Source: JAAFIP01 sp043778205
Lineage (GTDB): Bacteria; Pseudomonadota; Gammaproteobacteria; Burkholderiales; Burkholderiaceae_C
Direction: 5' to 3'
Assembly (NCBI GenBank): GCA_043778205.1
Contig: JAYWGO010000034.1
Coordinates: 13,035 to 77,034 of the forward strand
Length of the DNA: 64,000 nucleotides
Positions 49,089 through 58,344 of the stretch are shown here, piece after piece. Both the position numbers and the translations under genes were made by a program. The notes below the pieces were generated by a model that was given only the letters and a program-made list of their open reading frames with translations, ran no database searches and had not been told where the DNA came from. The number at the start of each line of letters is the position of its first letter. The first letter of the stretch is position 1.

Positions 49089-52000
49089 CAGAGGCCTTCA
49101 GGGCAAGAAAACTCCATCAACTCACGTACGCGCAGAGGGCTTTGCACGCTATTGGTGGTTACTTCAAAGCGCGTTTTTCTGTTTTCAATATTGAAGGTCA
49201 CAAAAAACTTCTCAGGCACGCCTGCATTTTCTAGCTGGGCTTTTTCCAGCAACCTGAACAAAGCCCATGGGCCATCTGCAACCAGGCCCGACGCACCTGC
49301 AGCCGAAGGCGGGGTGAGTTGAACCCGCACCTGGTTACTACCTTTAGCTCCCGGCCACTGGACAGCCATAGGTGAGATGGGGCCATGGGCGTACTTGACC
49401 AGCTGCCCATCAACATCTAAAACAAATTGCGTAATGGAGGCATCCATTTCAGCTACTTTAAAGTCCAGCCGAATAGAGGGTGTTTTTCCGCTGCGGAAAA
49501 AGATATCTCGAATGCGTGCAGCACGTTCAAACTGTGACAATGCTGCAGCCGATGTATTAGCCTCGCCTGCTACAGGCTTGTACTTCCAAGGCTTGGCGCT
49601 GGTGTCAACCAAGTTGGCAAGGCGTTTTTGGAAAAAATCATCCATCAACCCGCCTGGGCCAAAAAATTGGCCAAAATCTTCTGGCAGTGCATCACGCGTG
49701 CTGTTAGGCGATAAAGGGTACCTGCCTGCAATAGCCCGTGCACAAAAATCTGCCACTGGCTTGAGGTCTTGGCTTAAACCTCCTCGCTCGGCACTCAGCG
49801 CCTGGACTGCACCCGATTGGCTCAATGCCTCGACCATAGAGCGCATAGGTTCAGGCAAGCGTCCAGCGTCGGCTTTTAGCTTGCCTGCAATATCGCCCGG
49901 CGGCATGGGTGAGCGTGATTTCACTGCAGTGTCCACTGCAGTAAGGTATACATAAACATCGTTAAACAGCTTGAGTGTTTCGTCTATAGGCGCAGGCTGG
50001 TTTGGTGCAGGCGCAGTGACCTGGCGACGCAATGTTTCAAAGTGGTCGTCCACAATGCTTTCAATACGCTTCCCAGCGTCTGCGCTTTTAGCTACGGGGT
50101 CTGCGACGATCAAGTCTTCAAGGGTTTTTCGTGCGCTGCGCACAGATTCAGTCGCTTTGTTAACCACATTTTTGGCGGTGTTGTCTGCTGCGATCAACGT
50201 GGTCTCACGTACCACTGCACGCAAAAAATTAACGTGCGGCGAAGTGTTGCTTGACAATATCCTTGCCATTTGAATATTTTTATCTAAATTGGTGCTACGT
50301 TGCAACCGCACATCTAGCAGCAACGCATCCCATTCTTTAACGTAGTTTTCAAGGTATATGCGACGCACACGGTCAGTCAAGGCCCCCAGTCCAGCCGCAT
50401 CGCGGGCTTTGTTAGCAGCAGATCGCTCTAAGCCTAAAACCCAGGGCTCTTCTATGGCCATCAGCCCTGTAAGCTGAACTACCTCGGCTTGAAACCGCTT
50501 ATGGTAGCCGTTGAAAGTAAACATGCCCGGTACACCCTGGGTGAGGGGTTTACCGCTGGCACGTTCAAGCACTAACGGTGCGCTAGGGCCAGCAGCATTG
50601 GCTACCGTGAAAGCAGGAACGTCTTCGCTAGAGCGCATGCGTTTTAAACGGCTGAAAATACGCTGCTCCAGTGGATAGCTAGACAGCATAGCGCGCACAC
50701 TGCCGACCAAATTATCGTCCTTAGGCAAAGGTGAACGCAGGGCACCTTGCGCTAACAATGCATCAAGCTGGTCTTCTAAAGTCTTTCGCTGCTCTTGCGT
50801 AATGCCTCGGTCAAGGCTGCGTGTCCAATCTAGGGTAATCCACGCCTTCAGTGCGTCCGCATCAAAATGTTCAGGCTCGTACACCATGATGTAGCTTTTA
50901 AGTGCTTCGTAGGCAAACTCCAGATTGTCTTTTTGTGCACCGCGCAGCTGGTCTTCCAGTCTGCGGGAGATTTGGGGCAAAAATACATCGCTTAGCGCAC
51001 GTTGATGTGCCACGAAAGCTGCTCCGTTAATTTTTTCACCTTGGTACAAGCCCAAGCCCATCATTTTGGGCGGAGAACCATCGCCTATGGCGGGTGTGAT
51101 CCACATGTCGCGCAAACCCTGCAGCACAGGGGCCACCTGCACAGGGTTTTGCATACTGGCTGGCATGGCGGCCAAGCCTTGGCGCGCAGGCTCAACTTGC
51201 GCTTCTACACTTTTAAGGTAGTCTAGGTTGCGCACAGTGCTCCATGTCCAGCCCCCCAGCAGTACCAGCGTGAGTAAACCCATAGCGCCAAATGCAGACA
51301 AGCGCGCTACGTGACGCCGCCTCTCCCAGCGAAGATCAGCGCTGGCCAAGCGTTGTTCAGGAAATACCACTTGCTGCAATAACGAAGTTAAAAAATAGCT
51401 GCGTGCACTGCCTTTCATGGGAGGAAGTAAGTTGTTTTGCAACCCAAAGCCTCGGGCTAAATTGCCCATCATGCGGTCAATTGGGCTGCCCTCTTGGGTG
51501 CCACTGGTGAAATATACGCCGCGCACCCAAGGTGGCTGGGTAAACCGAGAGCCTGTAAGCACTTGGTCTATAAACTCCGTAACCATGGGGGCAACTGATG
51601 CAAACTGCATAGGGAAACCGAAGATAGCTGCACGCCGCGTACTGTCAGTCTCTTGCTGCATGCGCTCTACCAGCGCTGCGTCCAGCCGCTGGGATAAAAG
51701 CCCAAATTCTTTGTCCAGTGCTTTGCCCAGCGCCGCGCTTTCAACACCACTTTCTAAGGGCAGTGTAAAACCCCATACTTGGGCGCGCTGCTCTTTGCCT
51801 AAGTTGGCAAAATACTCGTTAAAGCCGTGCAACAGGTCGCTCTTGGTTACCAATATATAAACAGGTAGCCGTGTGGCCAGCGTGGTGTCCAGCTCCATAA
51901 GCCGCGCACGAATAGCCGCGGCTAGTGTACTGCGCGCCTGTGCACCTTGGCTTAGCAAATCGGCCACGCTGATGGTTAAAAATACGCCATTGAGTGGTCT

Positions 52001-52690
52001 GCGAGGGCGAGATTTTTTAAGCAGCTTGAGAAATCCCTCCCATGCAGTTTTGTCTTCCGACTGGTGGCTGTCTTGTGTGGTGTATCTGCCCGCAGTGTCT
52101 ATCAGCACCGCTTCATCGGTAAACCACCAATCGCAATTGCGCGTACCGCCTACGCCTGCAATAGCACCAGGCCCAAATTTATCTGCCAAAGGAAAGGACA
52201 GGCCAGAATTGACCAGGGCGGTCGTCTTACCAGCTCCGGGTGCGCCTATAAAAACATACCAAGGCAGCTCATACAGGTAGCTGCCACTTGACAGCGAAAT
52301 CCAATCACGCCAGCCGGGTTTTTTGCCTGCGGCATGCAATCGCATTTTGCGCAAAGATGCCACGGCTTCTGAAAACCGGGTGTTCAGTATTTTTTCCTCA
52401 GCACTTTGAGGCTCTTTGGCATCGGCCTTGGCGGCAGGCGCACGCATTAAACCATCGGTAAGGTGCTGGCTTGCGCGCCGGGCGCGCCAACGCGTCAGAA
52501 CAATACGCAGAACCACCAAAGCAACCACCACCGCAATACACATTGCACGCGCCAACTCTGACACCAACGGCGTAAATGCGCCAATAGCTACCAAAGGGCC
52601 AACCCACCAAATCAAAATGCCCACTACCAACAGCGCTAGCGCCGTAAGGAGCAAAGGGTGAAACAAAAAGGCAAATACTTTTTTGATCAT
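49088..52690 (-). CDS. tssM: T6SS inner-membrane protein TssM
   Basis: TssM (IcmF) spans the inner membrane and reaches TssJ at the outer membrane. The 1200-residue protein has two N-terminal helices (about 8-30 and 47-65), a cytoplasmic NTPase-like domain with Walker A GAPGAGKT (149-156), and a third helix near 465 (AFGAMGLLTLVLLGGWTW). The long periplasmic region follows, ending in the beta-rich TssJ-binding part (GPISPMAVQWPGAKGSNQVR). The Walker motif is intact. Start overlaps the tssL stop as ATGA. Confidence 0.96.
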   Translation of the reverse strand: MIKKVFAFLFHPLLLTALALLVVGILIWWVGPLVAIGAFTPLVSELARAMCIAVVVALVVLRIVLTRWRARRASQHLTDGLMRAPAAKADAKEPQSAEEKILNTRFSEAVASLRKMRLHAAGKKPGWRDWISLSSGSYLYELPWYVFIGAPGAGKTTALVNSGLSFPLADKFGPGAIAGVGGTRNCDWWFTDEAVLIDTAGRYTTQDSHQSEDKTAWEGFLKLLKKSRPRRPLNGVFLTISVADLLSQGAQARSTLAAAIRARLMELDTTLATRLPVYILVTKSDLLHGFNEYFANLGKEQRAQVWGFTLPLESGVESAALGKALDKEFGLLSQRLDAALVERMQQETDSTRRAAIFGFPMQFASVAPMVTEFIDQVLTGSRFTQPPWVRGVYFTSGTQEGSPIDRMMGNLARGFGLQNNLLPPMKGSARSYFLTSLLQQVVFPEQRLASADLRWERRRHVARLSAFGAMGLLTLVLLGGWTWSTVRNLDYLKSVEAQVEPARQGLAAMPASMQNPVQVAPVLQGLRDMWITPAIGDGSPPKMMGLGLYQGEKINGAAFVAHQRALSDVFLPQISRRLEDQLRGAQKDNLEFAYEALKSYIMVYEPEHFDADALKAWITLDWTRSLDRGITQEQRKTLEDQLDALLAQGALRSPLPKDDNLVGSVRAMLSSYPLEQRIFSRLKRMRSSEDVPAFTVANAAGPSAPLVLERASGKPLTQGVPGMFTFNGYHKRFQAEVVQLTGLMAIEEPWVLGLERSAANKARDAAGLGALTDRVRRIYLENYVKEWDALLLDVRLQRSTNLDKNIQMARILSSNTSPHVNFLRAVVRETTLIAADNTAKNVVNKATESVRSARKTLEDLIVADPVAKSADAGKRIESIVDDHFETLRRQVTAPAPNQPAPIDETLKLFNDVYVYLTAVDTAVKSRSPMPPGDIAGKLKADAGRLPEPMRSMVEALSQSGAVQALSAERGGLSQDLKPVADFCARAIAGRYPLSPNSTRDALPEDFGQFFGPGGLMDDFFQKRLANLVDTSAKPWKYKPVAGEANTSAAALSQFERAARIRDIFFRSGKTPSIRLDFKVAEMDASITQFVLDVDGQLVKYAHGPISPMAVQWPGAKGSNQVRVQLTPPSAAGASGLVADGPWALFRLLEKAQLENAGVPEKFFVTFNIENRKTRFEVTTNSVQSPLRVRELMEFSCPEGL

Positions 52691-54024
52691 TTTTTCACCT
52701 CGGCTGTTTGGCCCATGCTTTGGTTTTGGTCTGGCACCAAAATAACATCGACCCGTCTATTGCGCGCGCGGTTATCGGCGTTGTCGTTAGGCGCAACGGG
52801 CTCTGCGTCTGCTTTGCCTACCGCCCGCATGCGACCCTCACTCACTTGGGCCAACAATGCTGAGCGAACACCCTCAGCACGCGCCGTAGACAAATGCCAA
52901 TTTGAGGGGAATCTGAGCGAGCGAATCGGTTGATTGTCTGAATGCCCAACCACTTGTACATCACCCTTAACTTGCGCTAACGCTTGGCCTATGCGGGTAA
53001 GCACAGGCAACGACTGTGTATTAGGCTCTGCCTTGCCCGAGCCAAAAAAACTGTCGCCCTTTAAACGAATGATGCTGCGGTCAGATTCTTCTAACACTGT
53101 CAGCAGCCCCTCCTTGATCTCAGGCTGCAGAAAAACAGCCAAGCGGGGATTTTTAGCTGGGGTAGGTACCGTGGCAACTATTTGTACGTTGGGCACCCGT
53201 AGGCTGCTCACAGCCGTGAAGGTGGTGTCTGACCTGTAGTTCAGGCTCATGCGAAATGCCAAATACACCAAAGCAAGAACCAATGCCAGTAACACCCCCG
53301 CAACCCACAAAGGCACTCCGTCTGCAAGCCCGGTTTTGCCTACCGCTTGACCACGCCAATGGGGCGACAAGGCAGGCTCAGCGGGTACCCGGTCCTTGCG
53401 CACCAGTTCAGACAGGCGTTGGCGCACCGAGTCTAACTGGGCGCGCCCATTGTCGATCACGCGGTAGCGCCCCTCAAAGCCCAATGCAAGTACACAGTAC
53501 ATTAGCTCCAGCAAATTGCGGTTACCCACTGCGTCTTGTGACAGTTTTGCCAAGAGCTGGAATACTTTTTCGCCACCCCATGTTTCGTTGTGAAACTGCA
53601 CCAAAAGGCTTTGCTTGTTCCAAGAGGCCTGTGCTCCCCAAGGGGTGTTAGCAACTGCCTCGTCCAAGGCAGTGCACAGAATGTAGCGTGCAGCCACCAC
53701 GTGGCCGTTGGGCGTACCCGCGCTTTGTGCACTTGCCTCAAACTGCCCCACGGCCTGCGCTAAAGAACTGCGCAAGCCCGCAATATCGGGCGCTTGCCGC
53801 ACCATGCGCAGGTTAGAGATAAGCCCCAGCAAAGTGCTGGCAGACGAGACCAAGGGGTTAAGCACCCCTAAGGATGTCATGTCCATAGGCGCTGCCTCTT
53901 CTGCACGCACAGAGGTAGGTGGCGTATAAGCTGGGTAAGCACCCGTGCCGCCTGGCGTGCGCGGCTTGGGTTTGATGATGGTGCGTTCTGATTCAAACGC
54001 TGCAAACGGATCTGGTGAGCTCAT
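52687..54024 (-). CDS. tssL: T6SS inner-membrane protein TssL with OmpA-like domain
   Basis: TssL (DotU) links the baseplate to the TssM channel. This is the evolved form: the cytoplasmic DotU domain (about 45-230; NPLVSSASTLLGLISNLR, AARYILCTALDEAVANTPWG), one membrane helix (VPLWVAGVLLALVLALVYLAF) and a C-terminal OmpA-like domain (about 300-430; GHSDNQPIRS, NWHLSTARAEGV, NRARNRRVDVIL) that binds peptidoglycan. The peptidoglycan-binding residues fit the family pattern. It follows tssK by 44 bases. Confidence 0.95.
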   Translation of the reverse strand: MSSPDPFAAFESERTIIKPKPRTPGGTGAYPAYTPPTSVRAEEAAPMDMTSLGVLNPLVSSASTLLGLISNLRMVRQAPDIAGLRSSLAQAVGQFEASAQSAGTPNGHVVAARYILCTALDEAVANTPWGAQASWNKQSLLVQFHNETWGGEKVFQLLAKLSQDAVGNRNLLELMYCVLALGFEGRYRVIDNGRAQLDSVRQRLSELVRKDRVPAEPALSPHWRGQAVGKTGLADGVPLWVAGVLLALVLALVYLAFRMSLNYRSDTTFTAVSSLRVPNVQIVATVPTPAKNPRLAVFLQPEIKEGLLTVLEESDRSIIRLKGDSFFGSGKAEPNTQSLPVLTRIGQALAQVKGDVQVVGHSDNQPIRSLRFPSNWHLSTARAEGVRSALLAQVSEGRMRAVGKADAEPVAPNDNADNRARNRRVDVILVPDQNQSMGQTAEVKK

Positions 54025-54068
54025 GGTGTGCAGCCTTTGAAAGTGGTACCTGTTTAATTACTGCGGCA

Positions 54069-55400
54069 TTAAGAACGGATAGCCCAAAATTCCAGCTCTA
54101 GCCCTGGAAATTCGCCCGCTATGTGCATTGCCACGCCACCCGATTGCTCCAACTGGCGCCATAAATCGCTATTGCGTGTTTCCAACTCAAAATAGCTAGC
54201 CCCTGTATGGAACGGGATTTGGCGTGGTGCGACCGGCAAAGGCAGCAATGTCACACCAGGCAATTGCAAATTGACCAAGTCACGTATGCGCTCCACTGGC
54301 CCGATCTTGACCTGGGTAGGGAAGCGTGAGCGTAAAGCTTCGCCAGGCATCGTAGACATCACGGCCAGCACAAAACTTGCGTTACGCTGCAGTTCCACAT
54401 CGCTGATCACGGCTACCCGCACGCCGTGCTTACGGTCGTGCAGCTCTATGCGAATGGCAGACTGTTCCAACACCATCGAGAGACTTTTACGCAAATCGTC
54501 CATCACAGGCTGGAAAGTTAGGGCCAAATCGTCATGTATGTAGGGGCCAAAACGCACGCCGCGCCGTGTCTCGCGGAAAATAGCCAAGTCCCCAGACAGT
54601 GAGAGTGCCACTTCATAAAAATGCTCTGGATGCAGCAATACGACGCGGGACAAATGCGATAAAACGGGTTCATTGCGGTTTACCGTTTGCAGCATTAAAA
54701 AGTCTGCAATTTCGGACACGCCACCGCTGCCAGTTTGGGTCATACGGCCCGCCAATGCATCGCCGCGCTGGCGCAGCAAGCCCAGTAGCTCTTCAACATA
54801 GGACTTTAAAACCCCACTGGCTGACACATTAAGCAAAGGTGGGATATGGCCGCGCTGCAGCTGCAGCTGGTTGTCGGCGCGCCGCTCTATGATTTTGCTG
54901 ATGTTCAGGCTAGTCCAAGCATCGGTAGATTCGCTGGCCCGCATTAACCGCGTGTGCAATTGGCCTAGCTGCAATAAGGCGGTTCGCTCGCCCGCCGTGT
55001 TGGAATCAGGCACATCCATTTCCATCACTTTATGGCGCACCAAATCTTCAAACACTTCAACATCGGCCTCCCGCGCACCCGCACGACGTACCGGCAGGGC
55101 CAAAATCACATTTTCGTCACGCGTGTCGGAGGGAATGTCGATGGCATCGGGCAATGGATCTACCGCTGGCATGTCAAACACTGTGCCGTCTGGAAAGATG
55201 CCCACAGCCTTGACCAGCGCTATTTTGCCCAGCGACAGTGAAGCTACATCAATTTCAATTTCAGTAAAGCCCCAAGAAAACGCCTTGGTGGCGCGCAAAG
55301 CAATATGGCGCGCATGGTCATCATGGCGCTCGGTTTGCTGCAAATGTTGGGGCTGCAGCAACATGCCCTCACTCCAAACTACCTTTTTTCGCCAACTCAT
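54069..55400 (-). CDS. tssK: T6SS baseplate protein TssK
   Basis: TssK trimers connect the baseplate wedge to TssL and TssM. The 443-residue protein has the family start MSWRKKVVWSEGMLLQPQHLQQ, the shoulder region with FSWGFTEIEIDVASLSLGKIAL, and the C-terminal part with VKIGPVERIRDLVNLQLPGV and ASYFELETRNSDLWRQLEQSG. It is the first gene of the tssK-L-M-tagF-ppkA-mltA block. Confidence 0.95.
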   Translation of the reverse strand: MSWRKKVVWSEGMLLQPQHLQQTERHDDHARHIALRATKAFSWGFTEIEIDVASLSLGKIALVKAVGIFPDGTVFDMPAVDPLPDAIDIPSDTRDENVILALPVRRAGAREADVEVFEDLVRHKVMEMDVPDSNTAGERTALLQLGQLHTRLMRASESTDAWTSLNISKIIERRADNQLQLQRGHIPPLLNVSASGVLKSYVEELLGLLRQRGDALAGRMTQTGSGGVSEIADFLMLQTVNRNEPVLSHLSRVVLLHPEHFYEVALSLSGDLAIFRETRRGVRFGPYIHDDLALTFQPVMDDLRKSLSMVLEQSAIRIELHDRKHGVRVAVISDVELQRNASFVLAVMSTMPGEALRSRFPTQVKIGPVERIRDLVNLQLPGVTLLPLPVAPRQIPFHTGASYFELETRNSDLWRQLEQSGGVAMHIAGEFPGLELEFWAIRS

Positions 55401-55506
55401 GGTGTGTTCCCATTACGCGGTAAGGATGGAACAGTCCAACAGCCACACATAAGCCACCGTGTGTGCAATACCGGTAACTTAAGACGTTTGAGGGGATGTT
55501 TTTTGA

Positions 55507-55540
55507 AATAAAAAAACCTGCCTAGGCAAGTTTTTTTATT
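55507..55540. terminator. Bidirectional terminator between tRNA-Cys and tssK
   Basis: An A-run, ACCTGCC, TA, GGCAAG and a T-run form a near-perfect palindrome with one mismatch. On the minus strand it ends the tRNA-Gly/tRNA-Cys transcript before the T6SS block. Confidence 0.82.
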
Positions 55541-55561
55541 CAGAACAGCTATTTATGTGTT

Positions 55562-55635
55562 TGGAGGCGCGACCCAGAGTCGAACTGGGCTAGACGGATT
55601 TGCAATCCGTTGCATAACCGCTTTGCTATCGCGCC
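55562..55635 (-). tRNA. tRNA-Cys (GCA)
   Basis: The minus strand folds as a standard tRNA: acceptor GGCGCG pairs with CGCGCC, the anticodon loop ATTGCAAAT holds GCA, and the T-arm contains GTTCGACTC. Discriminator U and encoded CCA (55562-55564) are present. Confidence 0.96.
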
Positions 55636-55656
55636 ATAAGGGTTCTTATTTCGAGA

Positions 55657-55686
55657 AAAAAAGGGAAGCAATTGCTTCCCTTTTTT
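55657..55686. terminator. Perfect palindrome between tRNA-Gly and tRNA-Cys
   Basis: AAAAAAGGGAAGCAA followed directly by TTGCTTCCCTTTTTT gives a 30-base perfect palindrome with GC core and flanking A- and T-runs. It looks like a terminator between the two tRNAs, or a processing hairpin within a common precursor. Confidence 0.65.
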
Positions 55687-55691
55687 AAATC

Positions 55692-55767
55692 TGGAGCGGG
55701 AAAAGAGTCTCGAACTCTCGACCTCAACCTTGGCAAGGTTGCGCTCTACCAACTGAGCTATTCCCGC
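55692..55767 (-). tRNA. tRNA-Gly (GCC)
   Basis: The minus strand folds as a standard tRNA: acceptor GCGGGAA pairs with TTCCCGC, D-arm AGCTCAGTTGGTAGAGC, anticodon loop TTGCCAA with GCC, and T-arm GAGAGTTCGAGACTC. CCA is encoded (55692-55694). Confidence 0.96.
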
Positions 55768-55794
55768 ATACAAACAATATTGTAGCAGAACTTT

Positions 55795-58245
55795 TTAGTG
55801 TTTTACGACACCGGCTATTTCAGTTGCACTAATTTTGACAGCTTCTGGAGCAATGCCGGAGGATATCGCATTTACCACCACAAGTTCATCGTCAGGTAAG
55901 GCAGCAGGCATGCGCTCCAAGGCGATAGCCAGCACCTGGTCAATCCACTTCACTGGCACAATTTCCAGGCCGTTTTTTACATTTTCAGGAATCTCTTGCA
56001 GGTCTTTAGCGTTCTCTTCGGGTATCAACACCGTCTTGATACCGCCGCGTAAAGCTGCTAACAATTTTTCCTTCAAACCGCCAATGCCTGTTACTTCACC
56101 ACGCAGTGTAATTTCACCGGTCATGGCAACATCAGCACGCACAGGAATACCTGTAAGTACCGAGACAAAAGCCGTCGTCATGGCTGCGCCTGCGCTGGGG
56201 CCGTCTTTGGGCGTAGCACCGTCTGGCACGTGAATGTGCAGGTCCTTCTTTTCAAAGGCTTCGTCTTTGATACCCAAGCCGCGTGCGCGCGAACGCACCA
56301 CTGTGCGTGCTGCCTCTACCGACTCTTTCATCACATCACCCAACGAACCCGTGCGGGTAATGATGCCCTTGCCCGGCATAAGTGCCGCTTCGATGGTCAG
56401 CAAATCGCCGCCCACTTCAGTCCAGGCCAAACCCACAACTTGACCCACCTGGTTTTGCTTTTCAGCACGGCCGTAGCTGAACTTTTGAACACCTAAAAAG
56501 TCGTTTAAATTTTCAGCCACCACAACTACTTTTGCAGTGTATTTTTTAAGCTGCAGTCCCTTGACCACTTTACGGCAAATTTTAGACAGTTCTCGCTCGA
56601 GCGAGCGCACACCCGCCTCACGGGTGTAGTAGCGCACAATGTCGCGCACTGCGGACTCTGTAATCTCTAGCTCGGTGTCTTTAACGCCGTTATTTTCCAG
56701 CTGCTTGGGCGACAAATAACGCAGCGCAATGCTGGTCTTTTCATCCTCGGTGTAACCAGACAGGCGAATAACTTCCATGCGGTCTAGCAGCGCCGGGGGA
56801 ATGTTCATGGAGTTGCTTGTGGCAACAAACATGACATCACTGAGGTCAAAGTCTACATCGACGTAATGGTCGCTGAACGTATGGTTTTGCTCTGGGTCTA
56901 GCACCTCCAGCAAGGCGCTGGACGGGTCGCCCCGGTATTCGGTACCGAGCTTGTCAATCTCGTCCAGCAAAAACAAGGGGTTGCGCGTGGCCACTTTGGT
57001 TAAGCTTTGCAGCACTTTGCCCGGCAATGCGCCAATGTAAGTTCGCCTGTGCCCACGAATCTCGGCCTCGTCACGCATGCCGCCTAAGGCCATGCGCACA
57101 TACTTACGCCCTGTGGCTTTGGCGATCGACTGGCCCAGCGATGTTTTACCCACGCCAGGGGGGCCCACTAAGCACAAAATAGGCGCTTTAACCTTGTCCA
57201 CGCGCTGCTGCACTGCGAGGTATTCCAAAATGCGGTCTTTGACCTTTTCTAGGCCAAAATGGTCTGAATTAAGCACTTCTTCAGCATTGCCCAAGTCATG
57301 TTTGATTTTGGTTTTTTTAGACCAAGGTAGGTTGATCAGCACCTCAATGTAATTGCGTACCACGCTGGCCTCAGCCGACATAGGCGACATCAGCTTGAGC
57401 TTCTTTAATTCGCTCTCGGCCTTCTTCAAGGCGTCCTTGGGCATTTTGGCAAGCTTGATTTTTTTGTCCAGCTCTTCAATGTCTGCGCCCTCTTCCCCGT
57501 CACCCAGCTCTTTTTGAATGGCCTTGACTTGCTCGTTCAAATAAAAGTCGCGCTGGTTTTTTTCCATCTGGCGTTTGACACGGCCACGGATTTTTTTGTC
57601 GACATTTAAAATGTCCACCTCTCGCTCGATCTGCTCAAACACGTTTTCTAGCCGTGCCTTTACGTCTGACAAATCCAGCACGGCTTGCTTGTTGTCCAGC
57701 TTAAGTGGTACGTGGGCTGCAATGGTGTCGGCCAATCGCCCTGCATCGTCGATGCTGGAGATAGAGGTCAGTATTTCTGGTGGAATTTTTTTATTTAACT
57801 TCACGTACTGGTCAAACTGCCCAATCACCGCGCGGCGCAGTGCTTCAATGTCATTGGTACGTGGTTCCGTCAGCACTTCGGCTTCAATAGGTGTCACATT
57901 GGCGCTAAAGTGCACCTCACCATCGGTAATTTGGTTGACTATGGCCCGCTGCTGGCCCTCGACCAGCACCTTCACGGTGCCGTCCGGCAATTTGAGCATT
58001 TGCAAAATAGTAGACACGCAGCCGACACTGAACATGTCTTCTACTGCAGGCTCGTCTTTGGCGGCGGCTTTTTGCGCCACCAGCATGATGCGCCGCTCAG
58101 ACTCCATGGCCGACTCTAAGGCTTTGATGCTTTTGGCGCGGCCCACAAACAGCGGGATGACCATGTGCGGAAAAACCACCACGTCGCGCAGCGGCAACAG
58201 CGGCAGGTCAATCGGCTCGGGAGGAAGGGTGGTATTGCCTGACAT
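55795..58245 (-). CDS. lon: ATP-dependent protease Lon
   Basis: Lon degrades misfolded and regulatory proteins in the cytoplasm. The 816-residue protein has the N-terminal substrate domain (PIDLPLLPLRDVVVFPHMVIPLFVGR start, quoted in parts: LPLLPLRDVVVFPHMVIPLF), AAA+ motifs GPPGVGKTS and FLLDEIDKLG, and a serine-lysine protease domain with DGPSAGAAM (catalytic Ser) and GLKEKLLAA (catalytic Lys). ATG at 58245 is chosen; an in-frame TTG lies 15 bases upstream. It follows clpX by about 100 bases in the same direction. Confidence 0.97.
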   Translation of the reverse strand: MSGNTTLPPEPIDLPLLPLRDVVVFPHMVIPLFVGRAKSIKALESAMESERRIMLVAQKAAAKDEPAVEDMFSVGCVSTILQMLKLPDGTVKVLVEGQQRAIVNQITDGEVHFSANVTPIEAEVLTEPRTNDIEALRRAVIGQFDQYVKLNKKIPPEILTSISSIDDAGRLADTIAAHVPLKLDNKQAVLDLSDVKARLENVFEQIEREVDILNVDKKIRGRVKRQMEKNQRDFYLNEQVKAIQKELGDGEEGADIEELDKKIKLAKMPKDALKKAESELKKLKLMSPMSAEASVVRNYIEVLINLPWSKKTKIKHDLGNAEEVLNSDHFGLEKVKDRILEYLAVQQRVDKVKAPILCLVGPPGVGKTSLGQSIAKATGRKYVRMALGGMRDEAEIRGHRRTYIGALPGKVLQSLTKVATRNPLFLLDEIDKLGTEYRGDPSSALLEVLDPEQNHTFSDHYVDVDFDLSDVMFVATSNSMNIPPALLDRMEVIRLSGYTEDEKTSIALRYLSPKQLENNGVKDTELEITESAVRDIVRYYTREAGVRSLERELSKICRKVVKGLQLKKYTAKVVVVAENLNDFLGVQKFSYGRAEKQNQVGQVVGLAWTEVGGDLLTIEAALMPGKGIITRTGSLGDVMKESVEAARTVVRSRARGLGIKDEAFEKKDLHIHVPDGATPKDGPSAGAAMTTAFVSVLTGIPVRADVAMTGEITLRGEVTGIGGLKEKLLAALRGGIKTVLIPEENAKDLQEIPENVKNGLEIVPVKWIDQVLAIALERMPAALPDDELVVVNAISSGIAPEAVKISATEIAGVVKH

Positions 58246-58278
58246 AGTGGCTTTCAGCAAGAAATAAGGGTCTGCGGT

Positions 58279-58329
58279 ACATGTCAGGGCAAACTAGGCG
58301 GTATTCAAGTCTGGTTTGCGCCAACATGT
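58279..58329. promoter_or_regulatory. Inverted repeat between clpX and lon
   Basis: ACATGT and GCAAAC on the left (58279-58294) match GTTTGC and ACATGT on the right (58314-58329). It lies 34 bases before lon and has no T-run, so it is more likely an operator or attenuating hairpin than a terminator. Confidence 0.35.
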
Positions 58330-58344
58330 AAAAGGCTTCAAAGC

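Noticed and set aside
8363..55400. Contractile prophage or extracellular injection system instead of T6SS
   Set aside because: The presence of TssJ, TssK, TssL, TssM and ClpV, with the kinase/FHA control genes, is specific to T6SS; no phage capsid, terminase or integrase genes are seen.
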